Of a DNA stretch of 64,000 nucleotides, positions 42,952-54,000 are shown piece by piece. A program made the translations under genes and the position numbers. This DNA comes from Porphyra umbilicalis (Eukaryota > Rhodophyta > Bangiophyceae > Bangiales > Bangiaceae), in NCBI GenBank assembly GCA_002049455.2, contig KV918863.1:1-64000 (forward strand). Direction: 5' to 3'. The notes below the pieces were generated by a model. It saw only the letters and a program-made list of their open reading frames with translations. It searched no databases and had not been told where the DNA came from. The number at the start of each line of letters is the position of its first letter. Within the stretch, counting starts at the first letter, position 1.

Positions 42952-43800
42952 TCGCGGACCATGCGGCTCGACGGGCGCGCTGCTGATGCCGTCGACAGCC
43001 ACGATGGCGCACACCGTCGAGGTCCGACGCGGCTCGACAGGCACTTCGTTAATGCTGTCGATGGCCACGATGGCGAACACCGTCGAGGCCGACGCGGTTC
43101 AGTGAAGGCGACGTCCGGCGCGGCGACGGCCACGACAGCGCGCACCGTCGAGGCCCTCGAGGCTCGACGGGCGCGTTGATGGTCGCGGCGACGGCCACGA
43201 CGGCACGCACCGTCGGGGCACATTTGGTTCGACGGGCACGTCGCTGCTGCCGTCCGTTGCCCAGATGGAGCGCACCGTCGGGGCCCTTGTGGCTCGACGG
43301 GCGCGTTGTTGGTCACGGCGACGGCCACGACGGCGCGCACCGTCGAGGCCCTTGAGGCTCGACGGGTGAGTTATTGCGCGCGGCAACGGTCACGCCGTCG
43401 CGCACCATCGGGGCCCAAGTGGCTCGACGGGCGCGTCGCTGCTGCCGTCCATTGCCACGCCATCGCGCACAGTCGGGGCCCATGAGGCTTGACGGGCGCG
43501 GTGTTGGTCGCGGCGACGGCCACGACGGCGCGCACCGTCAGGGCCCTTGTGGGTCGACGGGCGCGTTGTTGAGCGCGGCGACGGTTACGCCGTTGCGCAC
43601 CGTCGGGGCCCATGAGGTTCGACGGGCGCGTCTCTGATGCCGTCCAATGCCGCGATGGCGCGCACCGTCGGGGCCCTTGTGGCTTGACGGGCGCGTCGTT
43701 GGTTGCGGCGACGGTCACGCCGTCGCGCACCGTCGGGTCCCATGGGGCTCGACGGGCGCGTCGCTTGGGGCGGTGACAGCTACGCCGTCGTGCGCCATCA
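42952..43800 (+). repeat. Minisatellite (~64-bp unit), right block
   Basis: Continues the array with at least a dozen copies; typical unit CGCACCGTCGGGGCCCTTGT then GGCTCGACGGGCGCG and GGCGACGGCCACGACGG. Copies differ at many CpG positions. Confidence 0.88.
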
Positions 43801-45504
43801 ACTCTAACAGGGCCTCACAGGTGCCTTCTCAGGGGCTGATATGGCCAAGACGTCGCGGACCGTCACGGGATACGGGGCGCGACGTCTTCGTCGTCATCGG
43901 CGGCGAACGCAGGTATGGTGGGGATCGGCGGCGGCGTAGATGTTCCACCGACAGACTGAAACTACCGCGTCAGCTGGGCCTCGTAGCATAATAGAAGATG
44001 ACAACGTGACTAGCGGGGCGAGGCAGAGAGGTGGGCAGGGGTGGGGGGGACTGCAGCAGCGTCGTGCACCCCGTCCACCGATGTCGTCTTATCCGATGCC
44101 GGAGCCGCTGTGTGCAACGGCCGCGGAACACCGGCGACGTCGCAGCAAGTGGTGCGGACCGCGGCGTCGAGCGAGGCCTCGACGCAAGCGGAAAGTGGGC
44201 AAGGGTGGGCGTGATGCTGCCTCAGGGCGGCGCCAGCTTTTGCGTCACATTGCTTTTTGATTGCCGCGGGCCCCGCGGCGACAGCGCGGCAGCAGTGGCG
44301 GGCGTCAAGGCGCGCCTTACATCCGCAGCGACTTCCACGTGGCAAGGACGGGTTGTTGGGCGCCAGAACGCTCATTGTCGCCGTTTCTGTGGGGGCGCCG
44401 TCCGGCTGCGTCGGATAAACGGCCCCCCCATCCTCTCCGGGACGGAAGAGTAAGCCAACCGCATGGCCGAGACGTCCCCTGTCGGCGAGTCCTCCGTCTC
44501 GCGGCTGGCAGAGGCCGACCGTGGCAGTGGGCTGTCGCGTGGCCGGCAGCGCACACGGCACGATGACCGAGGGCGGCATGGAAGAAGTCGTTGCGCTGTA
44601 GGACAGTGCGGTGGGCACCGCGTTGGTCGGCGGTGCCGCAGCGGAGTCAGCGACGCCCACTGACGACGGCGCGTCGCCACCCGAGAGGAACGAGGAATAG
44701 GAAGACGCGGCCACCGCATATGACAACGATCACGGGGAAGACGCGGCCAGCATCGCCCATCTCGAAGCAACGCCCGGATTGGTGGCGCTCGCGGGAGTGT
44801 GACGGTTGCTCCACCAATGCCGCCATCGCGGACGCCACCACTACAGCCGCCCAGTCCTACGGATCTGCCGGCTTCGGGAACCGGAGGCACGGTCCACGAA
44901 CAGCACCGGGCGGCAAGCGGCCAATGTGTCCCACCGACGAAGATAGAGGAGCCCTCTGACACGTCCCACGCAAGGATATTGTACGCTAGCGGGGGTGGCA
45001 CCGAGGTAAGGGACGACGGAGAGGTCCGGAATCGATAAACGGGGCGGGCGCGGCGGCAGAGAGCTGTAGGTACACACGGGAGAGGCTGCAGTCGGAGAAG
45101 GCGCAACGAGGCGGTCGCTTCCTGAGCTGTGCCATCAGAATGAACCTTCCTTGTTGGGTGTCACTTTCGTGAGAACCAGAAACAGAATTTAAAATTAAAT
45201 AAAACTTTAAACTGTTTTGTGCATGTTGTCTTTCCGCGTTGCTGTTTCCAGTCTCGCGGGCAGACATAAAACGGCCCCGTGTCCCTCCGTTCGCCGAGCA
45301 GAGGAGTCATCAACACACCATCCAACCCTTTCTGCTGCTCGTATCTTCGCCGCTTCCCGACGCTGGCACGATCCCCTCCACACCGATTCAACCGGCCGGC
45401 GAGCTGTTCTCGCACCCCACTTCATTATTGACGTCGCGAATCTATCCCCGGTGGCCGATAGCCCGCCGGCGTTCATCTGAATATCGGACCAGACGCTGCG
45501 CAAA
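43801..45504. other. Intergenic, no gene recognised
   Basis: Several short ORFs in all frames; no motif or repeat that I could identify. 45170-45215 is A/T-rich. Confidence 0.45.
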
Positions 45505-45819
45505 GTGAGTACGCTGACCCTGAGCACATGTCAAGGGGACACGCAAGTGTTTGCCTTCCGGATCAAGGCCCTGCACCGGACAATGACGGGCGGGTGCTTC
45601 TCTCGACCTGCCTTGTGCCGCTTGTTTGTGGACGCTTTTCGACCGGTGCCTGGTGCTGTCGATGGCTCACAAGCCCAGCGCCACCGGCGCTTTGTGGCTT
45701 GCGTGACGGGCTTTTTTTGGGATGAGATGACGCGAAGCGCAATCCTTTGCCTGGAGCATCCGCTCTGTGGGTCCCCGGGTGATGACTTGTGTGAACAGTC
45801 CCATGGGCTATGGCTGTGA
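45505..45819 (+). CDS. Hypothetical protein, 104 aa
   Basis: The frame starts with ATG-less context (GTG 45505; first ATG within is MTGGCFSRP). It contains FRIKALHRTM and RRFVACVTGFFWDEMTR, which look like genuine protein, but no family is recognised. It lies just upstream of the Copia-3 insertion, so before that event it was about 0.1 kb from the DNA now at 51812. Possibly an exon. Confidence 0.25.
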   Translation: MSTLTLSTCQGDTQVFAFRIKALHRTMTGGCFSRPALCRLFVDAFRPVPGAVDGSQAQRHRRFVACVTGFFWDEMTRSAILCLEHPLCGSPGDDLCEQSHGLWL

Positions 45820-45903
45820 CAATACACAATGTTCTCTGTGCCGTCTCCTATGTGGCTCCGTTTTGTGATCCTGGTCTTAGGCCAATATCATTCGAGATGT
45901 TCG

Positions 45904-46301
45904 TGTTGAGGCAGCCCCCCAAGCCCGCGCAGGTAAGTCGGAGTTACCGCGGACTGCCTGGCTAATTCCAGGAGTACTTATGCGGTCATCGGCTTGTTTG
46001 GCTGTGCCATTGACATGCATTGCTGTATGTGTGTGATGTAATTACTTGTACTTGTATCTCGAGGGCAGCTCACTTTGGAGCTGAGCTCGGGGAGATTCTC
46101 GTGGGCTCCTCGAGAGGCGTCGCGATTTGTGGGGTGGTGAGAGCATGTACCCTCCAAGGGAGGGAGCACTGCGCTGGCGGGGGGTGCCCCGGCAGGACGT
46201 GGCGAGAGAGGCACACGGAGGGGTTAAGAGCCAGCTGGCCTCGCGCCTCAGACCGCTCTCGAGAAAAGCAACGCATCCACCCAACTACCGCTCACTTCAC
46301 A
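45904..46301 (+). repeat. 5' LTR of Copia-3
   Basis: 398 bp; offset of 5,510 bp to the 3' copy is constant along its length, so there are no indels between the pair. Confidence 0.95.
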
Positions 46302-46315
46302 GGTTATGGGCCCAG
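46302..46315 (+). other. Primer-binding site of Copia-3 (initiator tRNA-Met, internal)
   Basis: GGTTATGGGCCCAG flush with the LTR, identical to the sites in Copia-1 and Copia-2. Confidence 0.88.
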
Positions 46316-46458
46316 GTGTCGCTGGTGGTAACCGTCGTCTTCCCTGCGGTCGCTGGCGAGACGACGTTGCTGGGGTCGCCGTGTGTTCCGGCGTCGGGCG
46401 GGCGTGTTCTGCTCCCTACGTCGTTAGTGCGGCGCTGTGCGGCGCCGAGGTCGTCAAC

Positions 46459-49400
46459 ATGGCAGACCACGGCCGCTATGGCGGCCCGCGGTTTGCGCAG
46501 CTGGACGACGACTACAAGGTGTGGGCGGCGTACCAGCGTGCGCAGCTCAAGAAGGAGAAGCTATGGGCGGCGGTCGTGACGGACCGCCCGGCATTTGCGT
46601 CCGACGAAAGGAAGTCCGACCCGGTGGTCGAAGCGTGGGACGCCATGAACGAGGCGGCGCTGGCGACCATCCAGATGTCGGTCAAGCCCGTGCATCTCAA
46701 CACGGTCACGTCGGTGGACACGGCCAAGGAGGCGTGGGACGCGCTCAAGGTCATGTTCGAGGCGCGGGACAACGCGCAGCTGCTGCGGCTCATGGACGAG
46801 CTGAGCAGCCTGAAGAAGGGCGGCGACGAGAACATCATCAAGTTCACGTCGCGAGCCAAGATGATCCGGGACGAGCTCGCCATGCTCGGTAACCCTGTGG
46901 ACGACAACACGCTCGCGCTGCGTGTCTTATCGGGGCTGCCTGCAGAGTACGGGATGCTCAGGACGGTCTTGGAGAACAAGGGCACCAAGCTCGTCATGTC
47001 GGACGTGACGGCTAAGCTGCTTCAAGTCGAGCAGCGGAGCATTTTTGTCGGCGCTTCCAAGCCTTCTGGCAGTGTCAAGTCACAAGCCTTTGCGGCAGCG
47101 GCGCCTAAGAAGCCGTTTGACAAGAAGTCGGTCGTGTGCTTCTACTGCAACAGGAAGGGACACATGCAGCGCGACTGCTACAAGAAGAAGGCGGACGAGG
47201 CCAAGGGCAAGGGCAAGCCCGGCGGTGGTGGTCGTGAAGGCGGCCACGGCGGCGGGCCCCACGCGGGTGCCGCTCTGGCCTACACTGCTTCTACTGGCAA
47301 TGCCGGGAGCAGTAAGGCTCACGGGAGCACACGGGGGTCATCAACTTGGGTGCTCGACTCTGGTGCAACCAACCACATGGCCGCCGGGGATAAGGGCTTC
47401 ACCGTCCGGACGGCGGGAAGTGGGGCCGAGGTCACCTTGGCCAACGGCGATAAGGTGCCCATCAAGGGGCACGGCCACGTCTCCATGGACGTTGGCAAGG
47501 GCAAAACCAAGACGCGCATGGTGCTAGGGGAGGCCATGCTCGTTCCGACCCTGACCAGCAACCTGCTGTCGGTTCGAGCGGTCGACCGCAATCGAGGTGC
47601 GGTGGTGTTTGTCAACAACGCCTGTTACATCCTCAGCGACGGGGATGCTGTTCGCTTGAGCGGGGTGCTCGACAAGGCGACGGTGGTCGGCAAGGTGAAC
47701 GACCTGGAGCAGTATGTGCTCAAGGTAACGCCGGTCCAGGCGTCGGCTAACGCAGCATCCACGCGCATAGCTGGGGAGGCGGAGCTGTGGCACCGTCGGT
47801 TCAACCACTTGGGGTTGGAGAACCTCAAGCGGGCGGCCACAATGGTCGACGGCATGCCGTCGTCAGTGGCAGACGCTAAGCGCGTCATTGGCACTGTGTG
47901 TGTGCCGTGTGTGGACGGCAAGATGGTTCAGTCGCCGAGCCCCCGCTCGTCGACAGCGACAACCAAGTGCGAACTGGTGCACACCGACATTGGTGGCCCA
48001 CTCACTGAGTCGCTGGGTGGCTCCCTCTACTTTACGACGGCACAGGGGGACAACGGGGTTCATCACGGCTACGCCTATCAAGACAAAAGTGATGGCCCCG
48101 GACGTGCTCAGGACGCGTATTAAGCAGCTCGAGACGCTCACGGGGGTCAAGGTCAAGCGCGTCCGTCATGATGGTGCCAAGGAGTACGTCACTAACGACC
48201 TCAAGGCATGGTACGAGGACAAGGGCATCACGTCGGAGATGACGGCGCCGTACAAGTCACAGCAGAACGGCAAAGCGGAGCGGGTGACCCGCACGCTGAT
48301 GGAGCGCGTGCGTGCTGCTCTGCTCGATGCGGGAGCGGAGGAAGAGCTGTGGGCTGAGGCGTTGGCCTCCGTCGTTCATGTTCTGAACCGGTCCCCCAAG
48401 GCGGGGCTGGACGTGACGCCGCTGGAGGCTCTAACGGGTCGACGCCCCAACGTCGCGGGATTCCGCGTTTGGGGAAGTCGGGCGTGGTTGCTCAAACCCA
48501 AGAAGCAGCAGCGTAAGCTGGAGCCAAGGACCGACGTCGGCCGCTTTGTCGGCTACACTGTCGGTGGCAAGGCCTACCGCATCCTCGAGGACGAGACGAA
48601 CCAAGTCTTCGAGCGTCGAGACGTGCTGATGGAGGAGAACCCGGCTAAGGTCGAGACGTGGGCGGTCGGGCCAAGCGCTGGTCCCCGGCTAACTGCGGAG
48701 GCTGACGCCGACAGCGTCGACGGCACGGAAGGGAAATGGACATGCTCGACGCTGAAGGCGGGCGTGGGGACGAGTACACCCCCGACGAAACTTCCACAAG
48801 CGACGAAGATGGCAGTCCTCCTTCCCTCGCTGAAGAGAGCGAGAAAGAGGACGATAACGGCGATGGTGACTCGACACCCTGGGTCTGTCAAGCACCTGCG
48901 GCAAGTGACAGCGTCGCACCGGGGCCTCGTCGCTCGAAGCGCAAGCCAGCGCCCAAGGTAACATGGTGGGAGAAGGAACCCAAGGCGTACCTGGCAAGCG
49001 GTACCGCGTCCGCGGCTGAGGCGGGCTGGGACTTGCACAAACCGCCTGCAAACGAGAAGGAGGCGCGCGCTCGTCCTGACTGGCCGCTGTGGAAGCAGGC
49101 CATTAAGGAGGAGATGGCGGCACACAAGAACCTTGGCACCTGGTCCAAGACCAACGGTAACAACAAGAAGCACAAGGCCGTCAAGACGCGATTCGTGTTT
49201 GACATCAAGCACGACGCGGAGGGCAAGATGACGCGCTACAAGGCCCGACTCGTGGCCCAAGGTTTCAACCAAGTGCCGGGGCGCGACTTTGATGAGACAT
49301 GGGCGCCGGTGCCCAACGCGGCTACGACAAGGTCTCTCTTTGCTGTGGCTGCAGCTACGGGCTGGGAGGTTCATCATGTCGATGTCAAGACAGCCTTCCT

Positions 49401-50634
49401 CAACGCCAAGATGGACAAGGAGATGTACATCAAACTCCCCGACGGTGTCGATCCGAAGGGGCTGGAGGAGATATGTCGGCTGAATCTGGCACTCTACGGG
49501 ACAAAGCAGGCGGGGCGGCTGTGGGGCATCAAGCTCGACAAAGAGCTCAAGGAGATGGGGGCTGTCCGCTCCAAGGTGGACCCGTGCCTCTATGAGTGGC
49601 ACCACCCAGTGCACGGGCGCATCTTTATCCTCGTGTACGTCGACGACCTTATCGTGGCGGGTGAGAAGCTGGCTGGGGTCGAGGCCGTCAAGCGCTTCGT
49701 GTCTGCCAAGTTTGAGGTGCGCGACATGGGGGAGGTCAAAGACTTTATCGGCATGAAGGTCATGCGCGACCGGGCGGCCAAGACTCTGACGTTGAGCAAC
49801 CTGGGGCACACCGCGACGCTGCTGGAGGCGTTCGGCATGGACAAGGCGACGCGAAACAAGACACCGATGGCGTCGGGGGTCAAGCTGACCAAAACAGGGG
49901 AGGGCCCGCTGCCGGCAGGCAACCGTTACGCCGAGTTGGTTGGCTCCCTCCTCTACCTGTCTACCACGACGAGGCCAGACATCGCCTTTGCCGTGGGGGT
50001 GCTGTCGCGCTTCATGTCCTGCCCTGAGGAGGACCACTTGCGCGCGGCCAAGGGGGTTTTGCGCTACCTGCGCGGGACGACTCGCCTGGGGGTGGTCTAC
50101 GGCGGCAGCGAGCCGCTGCAAGGGTTTGTCGACGCCGACTGGGCCGGCGACATCGACGGTCGTCGGTCGACGACCGGTTTCGTCTTCACCTGCAATGGCG
50201 GGCCGATTGCGTGGGCGAGCAAGCGCCAGTCGACCGTTGCCACCTCGACGGCCGAGGCCGAGTACGTGGCCGCCGCGATGGCGACCAAGGAGGCGCTGTG
50301 GCTACGCAAGCTGCTGTCGGCTCTGGGCGTCGACGGCGGAGCTGTGCCGATGGGGGAGGACAACCAGTCCTGCCTGGCGCTGGTCAACAACCCCGTGGCG
50401 ACGGGGCGGACCAAGGATGTCGACGTCGCCTACCACATGGTTCGCGACTACCAGGCGCGCGGGGATGTGGCCTTCTACTTCCTCCCGAGCGCCGACATGC
50501 CGGCGGGTGGGCTCACCAAGCCGCTGCCGTCGCCGGCGTTCCCGGCTTTCCAGGCTGCCGTCGGGGTTGGTGAAGACCTGGGCGCGGCTGCGCGGGGCGC
50601 CGGGCTTGGCGACCCCCTGTTGGGGGAGTGCTGA
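46459..50634 (+). pseudogene. Copia-3 gag-pol polyprotein, two frameshifts
   Basis: Start ATG 46459 (MADHGRYGGPRFAQ). Order: UBN2-type Gag; zinc knuckle CFYCNRKGHMQRDC (~47140); protease WVLDSGATNHM; pre-integrase LWHRRFNHLG; integrase (HTDIGGP ... QQNGKAERVTR); acidic linker; RT with KARLVAQGF, TAFLNAKMDKEMYIKLPDG and LVYVDDLIVAG; RNase H with DADWAGDIDGRRSTTGF and STAEAEYVAAAMA; end at TGA 50632-50634. The frame shifts near 48050 (about 2 nt lost relative to Copia-4) and back near 48735 (1 nt lost in GAAGGG-AAATGG). All catalytic motifs outside the shifts are intact. The breaks could be mutations in a recent copy or base-calling errors. Confidence 0.92.
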
Positions 50635-50913
50635 GGCGCCATGTCGCCACTGGAGGCGTCCAGTGGCGCAGCCCCGGATTCGCGGCAGCGACCTCTGTCG
50701 ACCTTGCTGCGGGCCGGTGCCGGCCGTGGACGGTTGCGCTACCATCCACCTGTTTGGGGCCGGCAATGGGGCGCTGTTGTCTTGGGGGGACGGCCGGTTG
50801 GGACCGTCCTGGGGCGCTGTGGCGCCACTGGGGCCGACCAGTGGCGCAGCCGCGGGTTCGCGGCGATCGCCCGACTCGATTTGGCTTAAGTCGATTTTGG
50901 GCGATTTCGGCCG

Positions 50914-50935
50914 GGAGCTGTAGGCCTACAGCTCC
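50914..50935. repeat. 22-bp perfect palindrome in Copia-3 3' UTR, copy 1
   Basis: GGAGCTGTAGG and its exact reverse complement CCTACAGCTCC, inside a ~160-bp direct repeat rich in TCGATTTTGG motifs. Confidence 0.85.
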
Positions 50936-51075
50936 GACGGGTCGAGTCGATTTTGGTGAAGTCGATTTCTTTGTGGTCTTGGGCCCGAATCTGGAAGTCT
51001 CCAGCTTCGGGCCAAGTCGGCCGGTCGGGCCCGACTCGATTTGGTGCAAGTCGATTTTGGCCGATTTTGGCTAAG

Positions 51076-51097
51076 GGAGCTGTAGGCCTACAGCTCC
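51076..51097. repeat. 22-bp perfect palindrome in Copia-3 3' UTR, copy 2
   Basis: Identical to copy 1, 162 bp downstream, followed by the same CGACGGGTCGAG context. Confidence 0.85.
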
Positions 51098-51413
51098 GAC
51101 GGGTCGAGCCGATTTTCGGCAAAGTCGATGAGATGCGTTTACGCCCGCACTTTGACGGGCCGCCGATGCGCCGGATCGTCTCCGTTCGAGACGCGCCCTA
51201 GTGCGTTGCACTCACCTCGACGTCTGCTTCACATCGATCGTGATTTTGGTGATTTTGGCGAAGGTCGATTTTGCAGGTGCAACACCTGGAACCTGGGGAT
51301 CGACTTGGGCATTTTCTCGACTGCGGATGATGGCGGGAGATGTCGCGCTGGTCGGGACGGGTGGTGACCGCGCTGAGGCGCCGATGGCGCGGACTGTGGG
51401 GTGCCGGGGGGAG

Positions 51414-51811
51414 TGTTGAGGAAGCCCCTCAAGCCCGCGCAGGTAAGTCGGAGTTACCGCGGACTGCCTGGCTAATTCCAGGAGTACTTATGCGGTCATC
51501 GGCTTGTTTGGCTGTGCCATTGACATGCATTGCTGTATGTGTGTGATGTAATTACTTGTACTTGTATCTCGAGGGCAGCTCACTTTGGAGCTGAGCTCGG
51601 GGAGATTCTCGTGGGCTCCTGGAGAGGCGTCGCGATTTGTGGGGTGGTGAGAGCATGTACCCTCCAAGGGAGGGAGCACTGCGCTGGCGGGGGGTGCCCC
51701 GGCAGGACGTGGCGAGAGAGGCACACGGAGGGGTTAAGAGCCAGCTGGCCTCGCGCCTCAGACCGCTCTCGAGAAAAGCAACGCATCCGCCCAACTACCG
51801 CTCACTTCACA
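51414..51811 (+). repeat. 3' LTR of Copia-3
   Basis: 398 bp, preceded by a G-rich purine tract, followed by target duplication GTTCG. Confidence 0.95.
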
Positions 51812-52101
51812 GTTCGTCGCCTCCCACTGCCACGTGACCACAGATTCTCGTCTTCTGCCAGTTTTCTTCCGCTTCGGCGTCGATTGCGCTCATGCAGCTC
51901 ATGCAGCTCACCTATACGCCTTTCCAATGTCCACACTACGTGTCGTGTTCTTTGCTAGAGCTTGAGGGAGGGCCTGATATCAGTGCCTTTGTTGAGCAGA
52001 CTTAGGTTCGATATCGCTGACAAGAAAGATGTGTACAACCATTTGCATACCAGGGTACAAAGAAATCAGATTGTTCTCCTCTTCTTCCCACCCCACCCCT
52101 T

Positions 52102-52572
52102 TTACGAGCCGGTCGTCAGGCTCTTGTAGACGCTGCTTACAATGCTAGTGCCCCACTTCTTCTCAAACTCATCAATACCACCAACGTCGGCGATCTTTTG
52201 CACCACTCTCTTGTATCGCGTGACACGAACAGCATCTGCTCGAAGAAGCCGCCCGGGAAACGACTTCTGGCGCTCCAAAGTATCACACAATATGGAGAGA
52301 GGGTGGCTCACAATCACTTCAATGCTGTCCCGCTTCCCACGCACCCACATCCCCTGCAACTGGCTGCAAGACCTCAAAGTTGGCAGCGTCACGCTGGATA
52401 CGCAGACGCTGGTCTGGCGCACATGCGAGCCGACCGGAACCGAGCTGGTGCCCCGGTTGACACTTGCCGGGGGTGAGCAGGCGGCGTTCCCGTCGGCCTG
52501 GGGTTGAGGAGGCAGGGACATCACAGGAGGCTCCATCGTGGCAGAGCATGGCGTAGATGAGAGAGTACCCAT
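52102..52572 (-). CDS. Hypothetical protein, 156 aa
   Basis: ATG 52572 to the stop at 52102. The C-terminal half (RVTRYKRVVQKIADVGGIDE and the following ~20 residues) has normal composition with predicted helices and looks genuinely coding; the N-terminal part is Pro/Ser-rich. No family is recognised. It may be the second exon of a gene that starts at 53226 on the same strand, although the splice junctions I tried did not join in frame. It is transcribed away from the RecQ-like gene and may share its promoter region. Confidence 0.4.
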   Translation of the reverse strand: MGTLSSTPCSATMEPPVMSLPPQPQADGNAACSPPASVNRGTSSVPVGSHVRQTSVCVSSVTLPTLRSCSQLQGMWVRGKRDSIEVIVSHPLSILCDTLERQKSFPGRLLRADAVRVTRYKRVVQKIADVGGIDEFEKKWGTSIVSSVYKSLTTGS

Positions 52573-52981
52573 GGTCTATGTAGGATCATCGGGATGACTG
52601 ATGACCGGCGCGCGGTGCAGTGGGGCGGCGGGGGGCGGTCGATCGCCGGAAGCCACCGGTGTTGCCTGTGAGGCTAGACCCGTCACGCCTGGTCGGAGCG
52701 CCGTCGTAGCCTCCATGGTCGTGAGATGGCCGGGGGCCGGGAGTGCGCGGGCCGGCTTTCAGGCACGAGGCGCATCGGCCCGTGCAATGGTACCGTTCAG
52801 CCGCTGAAGACGAATGCGTTGAAACGCGGCATCCGACGATACACCGTTTCAGAGGCGATGCAAGACGGCGACGCTCCGCATCGCTACCGTGATGGAGTTG
52901 TCCTGCATGATCGCTGCGGTCTGACGACCCCCGAGCGAGTAGCAGCCCATTTGCTAGACGTCCCGCCTCCGCGCCACGTAC

Positions 52982-53226
52982 ATTGCATTAAGCGTGGTCG
53001 AAAGGTCGTTGATGACGTCCTGGTCGACACCTTGCATTGGGCGGGCGTACACGCCACTCCCCCCCGTGCTTGACGCCTCGTTGACGACCGGAGAGGAGCC
53101 GTTTTCCAAGATGCGGGCATTGAACGCAGAGGCCGCGGCGGGACCTCCCTGGCCGTGCAGGACTCCGCTTGACGGAGGAGCAGCGGCGGCCCACATCTGT
53201 CGAGGAGGTAGAAAACGGCTGGCCAT
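52982..53226 (-). CDS. Hypothetical exon, divergent from RecQ-like gene
   Basis: Starts at ATG 53226 (MASRFLPPRQM) and reads to a GTACGT donor at 52981-52976 after LSTTLNAM; without splicing the frame stops at 52954. It contains ARPMQGVDQDVINDLSTTLN, plausible helical protein, without a known domain. The donor resembles those of the recombinase and RecQ-like genes. The partner exon is probably in 52102-52572. Confidence 0.35.
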
Positions 53227-53352
53227 GATCTTTGAAGGCTCAGAGTGAGGAAAGGTCCTCCAAGGAAACGGGGCCTTGGTGAAAAAAGGGATGAAGAGGC
53301 AACCGGAAGGACAATGGCAGGAGGGTCCAAGAAGCAGAGCTGGCCTAGGCAA

Positions 53353-54000
53353 GCTTAGAAAGTCCTATGGTACCGAGTGACGCTGGCCAGAAGGCCATCG
53401 ACCAATCTTCCAGCGACACAATGACCCATCGGCAGAGAGGGCCCACATTTTACAGATTGTTCTGGTAGGCTCCCGCGTCACCTGGGCACGGTCTCATGAG
53501 TGAAGCTGCGCAATGGCGATAACAGCCAAGGTTTCTGTTTGGGGACCACTCGTGACACAAAACTGGTTGCGACGCCTGAAAAGAGGCGAGCCCCATCGCC
53601 GCAGACACTGTCTTCGACAGGGACCTCCCCGCTCTCGGCTCCATGCGTCTCCTCTCTCGTGAAAGTACGGTGAGAACAAGCGGGGCGCGACACGCTCTGT
53701 CTGGGGGCCAGCGTCTCGGCACCAGTCAGAGGACCGTCCCATCCGAGACGGGAGTGCTTGAAGGGGCACTTGCGTCTCGTGACGGCCGCGGCCTGCTACT
53801 CCGCATCTGTGTTTAGAACTTTTCTCAATTACAGGGTAGACCCCCTCAGGTTTGCGAAACCAGCGTACTTACAATATATTCAGGTACGTTCTGGAAAGTC
53901 GTGAACGACTGCTCTGTTGACGCACCAAGAGATACCATGTTGTTGTCTGCAAGCACCGGGTACGTGCCTTGGCATGTATGTCGTGGTCGACTGCGAGAGC
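53353..54000. other. Divergent intergenic region
   Basis: Separates the minus-strand exon from the RecQ-like gene. An upstream exon of the latter could lie here (open frame from 53917; GGTACGTGCC near 53959 resembles a donor). Confidence 0.35.

Larger units (their letters stand above)
45904..51811 (+). mobile_element. Copia-3: complete, young Ty1/copia element
   Basis: The two 398-bp LTRs (45904-46301 and 51414-51811) start TGTTGAGG, end CTTCACA and differ at only about four positions by eye. A perfect target duplication GTTCG flanks the element (45899-45903 and 51812-51816). It contains the half-tRNA primer-binding site, a full gag-pol, a ~780-bp 3' untranslated region and a purine tract GGGGGGAG before the 3' LTR. 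High LTR identity implies recent insertion, yet the gag-pol has two frameshifts. Copia-1 and Copia-4 are older relatives. Confidence 0.96.

Noticed and set aside
41935..43800. CRISPR-like array
   Set aside because: Units are tandem without unique spacers and the genome is eukaryotic; it is a minisatellite.
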